From Candidatus Zixiibacteriota bacterium (GTDB lineage: Bacteria; Zixibacteria; MSB-5A5; JAUVRN01): 8,971 bases of DNA. The notes under the pieces are model-generated. The model searched no databases. It had not been told where the DNA came from and saw only the letters and a list, made by a program, of their open reading frames with translations. Both the position numbers and the translations under genes were made by a program. Shown one piece after another: positions 1 to 5,700 of this stretch; position 1 is the stretch's first letter, and each line of letters begins with the position of its first letter. The stretch is taken from the NCBI GenBank assembly GCA_030597645.1, contig JAUVRN010000058.1, positions 1 through 8,971 on the forward strand, read 5' to 3'.

Positions 1-105
1 CGCGAGAACGACTTGCTTGACCGGGAGATAAGAACAGCCAAGGATACTCCAGACGGTATTCAGCGGCATTTCTTACGCTGCCTGCGGGTGGCGAACAACG
101 TATAA
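1..105 (+). CDS. possible C-terminal tail of an upstream gene (partial)
   Basis: Frame 1 is open from the left edge and ends in TAA at 103-105, giving 34 visible codons ending LRVANNV. The other two plus-strand frames hit stops within the first 30 bases. The TAA shares one base with an ATG at 105 (TAATG), a layout often seen in translationally coupled genes. I do not recognise the peptide. An open stretch this short can occur by chance at this base composition, so this is a weak call. If real, it would lie just upstream of the monooxygenase gene and perhaps be co-transcribed with it. Confidence 0.3.
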   Translation, partial: RENDLLDREIRTAKDTPDGIQRHFLRCLRVANNV

Positions 106-210
106 TGAAGAGCGGCCCCGCAGGTCGTTGGGTTGCCGGCCACCGGAGGGTAGCAGTAGAGCAGTATTGTGAAGACCGGCAGAACGAACTCGGCGTTGGA
201 CGGGGTGATT

Positions 211-218
211 GGGGAAGA
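211..218 (+). promoter_or_regulatory. ribosome binding site deciding the GTG start at 228
   Basis: GGGGAAGA lies nine bases before GTG 228. It supports that start over ATG 105, whose 41 extra residues do not look like this protein family. Confidence 0.45.
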
Positions 219-227
219 CGAGAATCC

Positions 228-1478
228 GTGTCACTAGCACAAACGTTTAATCTCAAACGGCTTAGAGATCGTTATCCCATCGTACAGGGAGGAATGGGTC
301 TCGGTATCTCCGGTTTTGAACTCGCTTCTGCAGTAAGTAGGGAAGGTGGGGTGGGTACTATTTCCAGTGCCGCCCTGGACCAGAGAACCGCTCGAAGATT
401 GGGAATGAGCGAGAGGATGGAATTGGTTGAAGCCACGGCAAGGGAAGTGGCAGATACAAAAGAAGTCGGCGGCGCTGCGGCCATCAACATCATGGTCGCG
501 GTCTTTGATTCCTATGAGGATTCGGTTCAAGGTGCCATTGAGGGCGGCGTAGACATGATCATCTCGGGCGCAGGATTGCCTACGAAACTTCCTTCCATCG
601 TTAAGCAACATACCGGGACTCATGATCATGATATTGCTCTTGTTCCCATAGTTTCATCGGGTCGCGCGCTCAAGCTCATATGCAGCAAATGGGAGAAACA
701 AGGGTACAGACCGGATGCGGTTGTGCTTGAAGGACCTCGTGCGGGCGGACATCTTGGTTGGAATTACAAACAAGTTGACGAAGCGGGAGAGAATTTCCTT
801 GAGGAATATGATCTCTTCAATAAATTACTCGATCCTGTCTTTGACGTAGCGGAAGCTTTTCCTAATGATGTCGGTCCTATTCCTGTAATTGTTGCGGGAG
901 GCGTGTACTCCCATCAAGACATAGTATACGCTCTCGAACAGGGCGCAGCCGCTGTTCAAATGGGTACCCGCTTCGCTGCGACGGAAGAGAGCGGTGCTTC
1001 ACCCGGATTCAAGAGAGCTTTTGTTGAAGCCAGAGAAGAGGACATCGCTCTTGGTGACAAGAGTTGGGGTTCTCCATGCGGTCTTCCTTTCAGGTATCTT
1101 GTGACCTCGCCGTTGGCACAAAAAAGAAGAGAGCAGGAAGAAGCCGCTAAAGGTGAACTCCATTGTGAGATGTGCATTTGTACTACGTTGCTTGCGGCCA
1201 TTGCCATTGACAATACTACGTTGCTGAGCAAGAGACAAAGTGAGGGAGGCCTTCCTGTGGGGTGTCCTGAACAGTATGTGAAGCCGACTATACTTGGCAA
1301 GATCTGTTCTGCAACGGGCAAGCCCTCTACAGATTACACTGCGTTGTACACGTGTGGTACGGAAGTTCACCGGGTCGATCGAATCATGCCCGTCCGGGAA
1401 CTCATGGCTGAGTTGGTACATGGTCTAGACCACGAACAAGCCCCCAAGATTTTGAACGGTCGCGTGGTGTGTCGTTGA
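228..1478 (+). CDS. nitronate monooxygenase-like FMN protein (NPD/FabK-type)
   Basis: This is a TIM-barrel flavoprotein of the 2-nitropropane dioxygenase/nitronate monooxygenase superfamily, which also includes FabK enoyl-ACP reductases. Nitronate monooxygenases oxidise alkyl nitronates using FMN and oxygen in the cytoplasm. Counted from GTG 228 (416 residues), the N-terminal PIVQGGMGLGISG is at 17-29, the family EGPRAGGHLG with its conserved His at 169-178, and the FMN-phosphate segment AGGVYSHQDI followed by QMGTRFAATEES at 223-255. The protein then continues into a Cys-containing C-terminal part (C313, C316, C318, C346, C360, C376), which the short forms of the family lack. An alternative start at ATG 105 would add 41 atypical residues. 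Its codons are much more AT-rich than those of its neighbours. The family is secure; the substrate is not, and a FabK-like or other flavin oxidoreductase role remains possible. Confidence 0.85.
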   Translation: MSLAQTFNLKRLRDRYPIVQGGMGLGISGFELASAVSREGGVGTISSAALDQRTARRLGMSERMELVEATAREVADTKEVGGAAAINIMVAVFDSYEDSVQGAIEGGVDMIISGAGLPTKLPSIVKQHTGTHDHDIALVPIVSSGRALKLICSKWEKQGYRPDAVVLEGPRAGGHLGWNYKQVDEAGENFLEEYDLFNKLLDPVFDVAEAFPNDVGPIPVIVAGGVYSHQDIVYALEQGAAAVQMGTRFAATEESGASPGFKRAFVEAREEDIALGDKSWGSPCGLPFRYLVTSPLAQKRREQEEAAKGELHCEMCICTTLLAAIAIDNTTLLSKRQSEGGLPVGCPEQYVKPTILGKICSATGKPSTDYTALYTCGTEVHRVDRIMPVRELMAELVHGLDHEQAPKILNGRVVCR

Positions 1479-1687
1479 CCCCTGGTGCCGGGGGGTGTTC
1501 CAGGCCCGGCCCGGCTCCATTGATCTGAGCCTGTTCCGCTTTCAAAGTAGCCCCTTCAAGTAAGTAGTCTGCCCCGGTCGGCGGCCCCGGTTCGTCGAAG
1601 CGGCGCAACCCGGACGGTCGTTCCTCGTATATGCAGAAGGGGAATGTCCCATTTTCCTGGTGTAGCATCCACAGGGGAGGAACGCTC
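1479..1687. other. intergenic region, no gene seen
   Basis: This 209-base spacer separates the monooxygenase from the head-GIN gene. It starts with a GC-rich stretch (CCCCTGGTGCCGGGG) that can fold but has no T tract after it, so I do not call it a terminator. Base composition shifts here from the AT-richer first gene to the GC-rich remainder. A small GGGA-ATG-TCCC inverted repeat lies near 1640-1651. No convincing promoter was found. Confidence 0.5.
1673..1682 (+). promoter_or_regulatory. strong ribosome binding site fixing the start at 1688
   Basis: AGGGGAGGAA has its GGAGG core seven bases before ATG 1688. It rules in favour of this start over the upstream ATG at 1631, which would put 19 extra residues before the signal peptide. 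Confidence 0.75.
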
Positions 1688-2497
1688 ATGGTCCGCCGTC
1701 CGATTCTCGTAATCTGTCTCGTGTTTGCCCTGATCGCCGTGATGTCTGTACCCGCCTCGTCCGGTTGGTGGGATGATGACGACCGGATCAAGGGCAAAGG
1801 AGCTCTTCAGCGCGAGACGCGCTCCATCGACGATGTGTCGCGGATAGAGCTCGGGACCATCGGCGTCCTGTTCATCGAGGTGGGTGACAAGACGGCTCTG
1901 GAAGTCGAGGCGCAGGAAAACCTCCTGGAGTATATCGTGACGGACGTTCGCCGCAACCGACTCGAGATCTACACGGAGCGCGGCTATCAACTGCGCCCCA
2001 CCAAACAGATCGAGTATCATCTCACCGTCATGAACCTCGATGAGCTGATCATTTCGAGCAGCGGCGACGTCGTCGTCGGCGATCTGACGACGGCCGTGCT
2101 GGTGATTGAGGTGGAGTCGAGCGGCGACCTGGAGATGGCACCCTTGCAGTGTCCCGATCTGGAAATCTACATCAGCAGTTCCGGTGACGTCATGATCGAC
2201 CGCTGGGACGGGCGGTCGTTGCGCGCGGAGCTCAGTAGCTCGGGAGATCTGGAGATTGGGGGCGGTACCACGGAGGAGCAGGACGTCGAGCTATCCAGCT
2301 CGGGCGATTACAAGGCCCGGCGACTCGACAGCAAGACCGCCCGCGTGCGGGTCAGCAGCAGCGGTGACGCACTGGTGCGCGTCAGCGACGAGCTGTACGC
2401 ACGCACCAGCAGCAGCGGGGACAGCATCTACTACGGCAATCCAGAGGTGGATGCCCGTTCCACCAGGTCGGGCGACATCGACCGGGGCGGGCGATAA
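1688..2497 (+). CDS. secreted head-GIN (DUF2807-like) beta-solenoid protein
   Basis: This is a 269-residue exported protein of unknown function. Residues 1-26 form a signal peptide: VRR at the N terminus, a hydrophobic core around 6-20, then a small-residue region ending near PASSG. An acidic WWDDDD follows. Residues 40-120 (RSIDDVSRIELGTIGVLFIEVG and onward) look like the first strands of the head-GIN domain. From 121 the protein is built of repeats with an SSGD turn. The glycines are at 126, 146, 166, 186, 206, 226, 244 and 262: an exact 20-residue period for six copies, then 18. The Ser and Gly codons differ between copies, so the repeat is old and kept at protein level. Head-GIN proteins are common in Bacteroidetes and related groups, where 'putative auto-transporter adhesin' is a label without firm biochemistry. 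A surface or periplasmic location is inferred. Confidence 0.82.
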   Translation: MVRRPILVICLVFALIAVMSVPASSGWWDDDDRIKGKGALQRETRSIDDVSRIELGTIGVLFIEVGDKTALEVEAQENLLEYIVTDVRRNRLEIYTERGYQLRPTKQIEYHLTVMNLDELIISSSGDVVVGDLTTAVLVIEVESSGDLEMAPLQCPDLEIYISSSGDVMIDRWDGRSLRAELSSSGDLEIGGGTTEEQDVELSSSGDYKARRLDSKTARVRVSSSGDALVRVSDELYARTSSSGDSIYYGNPEVDARSTRSGDIDRGGR

Positions 2498-2503
2498 GTA
2501 AAG

Positions 2504-2527
2504 AAGGCGCACCCGTCGGTGCGCCTT
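2504..2527. terminator. hairpin terminator between convergent genes, probably bidirectional
   Basis: AAGGCGCACC (2504-2513) and GGTGCGCCTT (2518-2527) form a perfect 10-bp stem with a four-base loop CGTC. It begins seven bases after the head-GIN stop and lies 35 bases past the aldolase stop on the other strand. Read on the minus strand it is followed by T-rich CTTTACTTA, so it is the better terminator for the aldolase. On the plus strand only the stem's own TT follows, so termination of the head-GIN gene is likely but less certain. Confidence 0.75.
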
Positions 2528-2562
2528 GATGAGTGGGTCCGGCATCGACGACGCCGCACCGG

Positions 2563-3591
2563 CTACACGATCACGAGTTCTTTCTCCATTTCCGACGAAT
2601 AGGTGCCATAACGGGCTACCCCGTTCATCTTGGCCCGGTGGAGGTGGGCCTTCTGGGCCGCGCTCCGCCTGGCCTCTTTGCCACCCCACGCCTTGAGTGC
2701 CGGCGCCTGCAGGGCCCGGCCGTACGAGAACGACAGCTCCCAGGGGTGATTGCCGATCGCATTCATGGCATTGAGATGTTCGGTGGCGGCTTCATCCGTC
2801 TGTCCTCCAGACAGAAAGACGATACCGGGAACGGTGGCCGGCACTGAATTGCGCAGGCACCGCACGGTCGCCAGGGCGACCTGCTCGACGTGGGCCTGCT
2901 CCTCACACTCTTTGCCGGAGAGGACCATGTTCGGCTTGAGCAGCGTCCCTTCCAGTCTTACGCGCTGATCGTGAAGCGCCATGTACACGCGCTTGAGCGT
3001 CCACTCCGTCACCTGCTCACAACGTTCTATCGTATGCGTTCCGTCCATGAGCACTTCCGGCTCCACGATCGGTACGAGTCCCGCCTCCTGGCTGAGGGCC
3101 GCGTAGCGGGCCAGGGCGTGCGCGTTGGCATCGATGCAGAAGGAGGTGGGCATGGCATGCCCGATCGTGATGACCGCGCGCCACTTGGTGAACTTCGCGC
3201 CCAGTTTCACGTATTCGGCCAGGCGTTCACGCAGTCCATCCAGTCCTTCGGTGATCTTCTCGTCCGGGAACCCCGTCAGGGCCTTGGCGCCTTTGTCCAC
3301 CTTGATGCCCGGGTGAATGCCCTTGCCGGCAAGCAGCTCGGGAAAGGGTGTGCCGTCCGCCGATGTCTGGCGAATGGTCTCGTCAAAGAGGATCACGCCC
3401 GAGATGAACTCCTCGACGCCCGGCGTGGTAAAGAGCGTTTCGCGATAAAACCGGCGTCTCTCCTCGGTCGATTCCACGTGGATCGACTTGAATCTCTTTT
3501 CGATGGTGCCGCCACTCTCATCGGCGGCCAGGATGCCTTTGCCCGGTGCCACGATGTCGCGTGCGACGGACTCCAGTTGGGACGAACTCAT
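2563..3591 (-). CDS. class I fructose-1,6-bisphosphate aldolase
   Basis: This is a Schiff-base aldolase that reversibly splits fructose-1,6-bisphosphate into dihydroxyacetone phosphate and glyceraldehyde-3-phosphate, in cytoplasmic glycolysis and gluconeogenesis. The 342-residue protein is of the eukaryotic-like class I type. The full active-site set is visible: D24 in ADES, K98 in GIKVDKG, K136 in KWRAV, E177 and E179 in VEPE, the Schiff-base lysine K219 in LLKPNMV, S261 in LSGGQ, and R291 in YGRAL. It ends EMEKELVIV, so the mobile C-terminal tail with its terminal Tyr, known from animal aldolases, is absent or replaced. ATG 3591 is preceded by GGAGAGT at a good distance. The gene is monocistronic by layout: it has its own promoter region upstream and a hairpin after its stop. 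The aldolase assignment is very secure. Confidence 0.96.
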   Translation of the reverse strand: MSSSQLESVARDIVAPGKGILAADESGGTIEKRFKSIHVESTEERRRFYRETLFTTPGVEEFISGVILFDETIRQTSADGTPFPELLAGKGIHPGIKVDKGAKALTGFPDEKITEGLDGLRERLAEYVKLGAKFTKWRAVITIGHAMPTSFCIDANAHALARYAALSQEAGLVPIVEPEVLMDGTHTIERCEQVTEWTLKRVYMALHDQRVRLEGTLLKPNMVLSGKECEEQAHVEQVALATVRCLRNSVPATVPGIVFLSGGQTDEAATEHLNAMNAIGNHPWELSFSYGRALQAPALKAWGGKEARRSAAQKAHLHRAKMNGVARYGTYSSEMEKELVIV

Positions 3592-3597
3592 GGGATG

Positions 3598-3604
3598 ACT
3601 CTCC
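3598..3604 (-). promoter_or_regulatory. ribosome binding site of the aldolase gene
   Basis: Read on the minus strand, GGAGAGT lies six bases before ATG 3591 and supports that start. Confidence 0.6.
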
Positions 3605-3613
3605 GTTGAAACG

Positions 3614-3625
3614 TGAACGCGTTCA
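3614..3625. promoter_or_regulatory. 12-bp perfect palindrome, candidate operator of the aldolase gene
   Basis: TGAACGCGTTCA is a perfect 12-bp palindrome 22 bases upstream of the aldolase start codon and downstream of the predicted promoter, a position where a bound repressor would block transcription. Its centre is GC rather than the CG typical of LacI-family operators, so I do not name a regulator. It could also be chance. Confidence 0.35.
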
Positions 3626-3709
3626 AATCAAACAAGCCCGGTGTGCACCCGTCCGCCCGGTCTGTACGAGGCGAACCGAGCTTTGGCACACAGGTGCACA
3701 TCGTCGCTA

Positions 3710-3738
3710 TATATAGGACCAAACAGAGAAGGCGGCAA
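3710..3738 (-). promoter_or_regulatory. sigma70-like promoter for the aldolase gene
   Basis: On the minus strand, TTGCCG (3738-3733, four of six matches to the -35 consensus) is separated by exactly 17 bases from TATATA (3715-3710), within an eight-base TATATATA run. Transcription would start near 3703, leaving an untranslated leader of roughly 110 bases. The -35 box sits inside the hairpin that ends the upstream anti-sigma gene. Confidence 0.5.
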
Positions 3739-3747
3739 CCGCCGCCT
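3730..3747 (-). terminator. rho-independent terminator of the holA-sigma-anti-sigma operon
   Basis: AGGCGGC and GCCGCCT form a 7-bp GC-rich stem with a four-base loop. On the minus strand it is followed by TCTCTGTTTGG, a T-rich though interrupted tract. It begins 39 bases after the anti-sigma stop. Confidence 0.6.
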
Positions 3748-3786
3748 CCGAATCTTCTAGTGTCGCAGAACTTCTGACTCAGGATA

Positions 3787-4962
3787 CTAGTCGATGAGTG
3801 CCTCGAGGCGCACCATGCGCGTCGTACTCTGGGGCGCGAACGTGGGGCTGTGCTTGACGGCCAGGCGCTGCGCCGTCATCGCGCTTGTCACGTCGTCTCG
3901 ATCGGCCGTGAGATTGGCCAGGCGCCACGTGACCTCCGCCATCCGGAGGGCCATATCGGCCGACATCTCACGGTCATCCGACCGGGCCAGCAGCGACGTT
4001 TGCTCCATTCGCAGGTTGGAGACGAGGTACGCCATCTCCGGTGACAGTTCCTGAGGCTCCGGCGTCAGGAGATTGGGCACCGTGTTGGCCGCGTCGTAAT
4101 TTTGCGCGAGCAGGTCTCCCACGGCGTAGCCGACGCCCACGAATTCGGCCTGGAATGCGTGGACCAGGTTGGACTCCACCAGCCGCGGTGTCCGGGCGGC
4201 CGGCAAGCGGAAGTGAACGTCGGCGAACAGACTGTCAAACAACCGCGCCGACCAGTCGGAAAACTGGGGGATCCCCGAATCCCCAGCCTCGACCGGTACA
4301 GGCGCGGTTGGATCTTTGCTGGCCAGTATGGGAGCGGCCACGTCGGCAGCCGTGCGGACCGATGGATCCCGGGTCACCTCGCTGGATTCCTCCGTCGCCA
4401 GAGACCGCCTGGTTGCCGCGGCGATATTCTGATCATCGCGCTCGGAGGCGGGTGCTTCGGCCATCATCCGATCTCGGGCCGGCTCGGGGATCTCCAGGGC
4501 GTCTGCATCCTGCTTTTCGACCCGGGACTCTTCCGCCCGTGCCGCCCGTGCCGGAGGTGAGGTGTCCTCGACCTGGCGGTCGGGGGTTCGAGCTATTTGT
4601 ATCCCGGGCTCGGGCTGCCACATTAGCGTCGTGGCCAGTGCAAATATGAACACGGCTGCTGCAGCCATGACTCCGTAGACCCAACGTTTGCGGGTCGGCC
4701 GTGCAGTCACCGCCGTTGTGGTCTGCTCCTGCTCGCGAATCTGGTTGAGGGCGCGAAAAAGAACGCCCTGATCGGCCATCTCCGGTTGGGGAAGGTCTTT
4801 CAGAGCGGCATCCAGCGCGAGCCAGTCGTCAAGCTTTTGTCGACAGGCCGCGCAGTCTGCGAGGTGTGCCTCTACGGCACTTACGTCGTCGGTGCCCAGC
4901 TCACCGTCGTGGTAGGCGGCCAGGCGCGGAAGGATCTCGGTGTGTTCGTCCATCTCACTCAT
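3787..4962 (-). CDS. membrane-anchored zinc-finger anti-sigma factor
   Basis: This 391-residue protein probably binds and holds the ECF sigma factor encoded just upstream. The cytoplasmic N-terminus has the zinc-binding anti-sigma signature H-x3-C-x2-C (H33, C37, C40, within EAHLADCAACRQKL), preceded by LAAYHDGEL. One hydrophobic membrane segment spans about 94-114 (VYGVMAAAAVFIFALATTLM). The remaining 275 or so residues should be periplasmic: a charged, Pro-, Arg- and Glu-rich linker to about 215, then a helical-looking part with no domain I recognise. No RseB-like or lipid-binding motif was seen. ATG 4962 and ATG 4953 are both possible starts and neither has a strong ribosome binding site. 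The gene is 153 bases downstream of the sigma gene and last in the operon. The role is secure from motif plus context; the signal sensed is unknown. Confidence 0.85.
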   Translation of the reverse strand: MSEMDEHTEILPRLAAYHDGELGTDDVSAVEAHLADCAACRQKLDDWLALDAALKDLPQPEMADQGVLFRALNQIREQEQTTTAVTARPTRKRWVYGVMAAAAVFIFALATTLMWQPEPGIQIARTPDRQVEDTSPPARAARAEESRVEKQDADALEIPEPARDRMMAEAPASERDDQNIAAATRRSLATEESSEVTRDPSVRTAADVAAPILASKDPTAPVPVEAGDSGIPQFSDWSARLFDSLFADVHFRLPAARTPRLVESNLVHAFQAEFVGVGYAVGDLLAQNYDAANTVPNLLTPEPQELSPEMAYLVSNLRMEQTSLLARSDDREMSADMALRMAEVTWRLANLTADRDDVTSAMTAQRLAVKHSPTFAPQSTTRMVRLEALID

Positions 4963-5115
4963 AAAGGGCGTCGCTATCTGGCGCTCCTGCGGGAAAACAG
5001 TAGGCCGAACACCACGCCAACATCATACCGACAGGCATCTACTGCCTTTATTCCCCATGGTGTCGTCTCGATACGGAAATGTCTGTTTCCTGTTAATATG
5101 CTCCGCCACATAGGG
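4963..5115 (-). other. unusually long sigma/anti-sigma spacer with small inverted repeats
   Basis: The 153-base gap between the sigma stop and the anti-sigma start is long for such a pair. It contains AGGCA-TCTAC-TGCCT (5033-5047), GGAAA-TGTCTG-TTTCC (5075-5090) and a distant CAGTAG/CTACTG pair near 4998 and 5039. None is a strong terminator. It could hold a secondary promoter, an attenuator or an RNA processing site, or nothing functional. Confidence 0.3.
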
Positions 5116-5688
5116 TTACTCGCCGAGCAGCTCCCGTACCCGTCGGCCCAGTCTTTCGCGGGCCCGGTACAGCCTGCTCATGACCGTGCCCAGGGGCACA
5201 TCCAGAGTCTCCGCGATCCTCTCGTAACTGAATTCCTCGTGAAGTCTCAGCATCAGCGGGACACGGAACTCATCGGGCAGCTCCGAAATGGCCTTGTTCA
5301 GGGCACCGTGCGCCTCCTGATCCAGCAGGTCGGAGAGTGGTGACGCACCGGCGATTTCCGCCTGATTCATCACGGCATCGTGTTGCTGTTCGTCTTCGGG
5401 GCGCACGAACTTCTTCTTCTCACGAATCCGGTTGAGTGCCAGGTATATGGCGATTCGGGAGAGCCAGCCGGCAAACGGTGCCTCGCCGCGGAACCGATCG
5501 AGGTTTTGCCATGCACGTACGACGGCCTCCTGCGTGATCTCCGACGCTTCGTCGTGGTCGCGCACCATCCGGTACACGGATCGGTAGACGTTGCGCTGAT
5601 GCCGTTCGACCAGGTTCCCGAATGCCGCCTGATCACCCTTCCGCGCGGCATCCACCCACTCCTGGTCTGCAGACGGGATATCGTTCAA
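5116..5688 (-). CDS. ECF RNA polymerase sigma factor (RpoE-like)
   Basis: This is a 190-residue extracytoplasmic-function sigma factor that directs RNA polymerase to stress promoters when released by its anti-sigma factor. Sigma-2 spans about 22-90, with DHDEASEITQEAVVRAW (region 2.2) and FAGWLSRIAIYLALNRIR (regions 2.3-2.4, promoter melting and -10 contact). A short acidic linker follows. Sigma-4 spans about 129-183, with ELPDEFRVPLMLRL and the helix-turn-helix YERIAETLDVPLGTVMSRLY. There is no extra C-terminal domain. The start codon is TTG at 5688, ten bases past the holA stop. Its Shine-Dalgarno GAGGG overlaps the holA stop codon, suggesting translational coupling. The gene lies directly upstream of the anti-sigma gene. 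The family is certain; the regulon cannot be read here. Confidence 0.95.
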   Translation of the reverse strand: MNDIPSADQEWVDAARKGDQAAFGNLVERHQRNVYRSVYRMVRDHDEASEITQEAVVRAWQNLDRFRGEAPFAGWLSRIAIYLALNRIREKKKFVRPEDEQQHDAVMNQAEIAGASPLSDLLDQEAHGALNKAISELPDEFRVPLMLRLHEEFSYERIAETLDVPLGTVMSRLYRARERLGRRVRELLGE

Positions 5689-5695
5689 GGCGCGA

Positions 5696-5700
5696 CCCTC
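5696..5700 (-). promoter_or_regulatory. ribosome binding site for the TTG-started sigma gene
   Basis: GAGGG on the minus strand ends seven bases before TTG 5688 and overlaps the holA stop codon TGA (5701-5699). It decides the non-ATG start and implies that ribosomes finishing holA may feed sigma translation. Confidence 0.6.

Noticed and set aside
101..106. TATAAT as a -10 promoter element for the monooxygenase
   Set aside because: No reasonable -35 box lies 16-18 bases upstream, and the match overlaps the TAATG junction. A six-base match alone is too weak.
1479..1500. GC-rich CCCC/GGGG fold after the monooxygenase as a terminator
   Set aside because: The stem is short with an ill-defined loop, and it is followed by GTTCCAGG, not a T tract.
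2890..3609. 239-codon plus-strand open frame opposite the aldolase
   Set aside because: It is antisense to a gene with a complete set of active-site residues. Its translation is rich in His, Arg and Leu with no recognisable motif, as expected of a shadow frame in high-GC DNA.
5027..5060. Eleven-codon leader peptide (MGNKGSRCLSV) upstream of the anti-sigma gene
   Set aside because: It has no convincing ribosome binding site and no regulatory codon run. An ORF this short is expected by chance.
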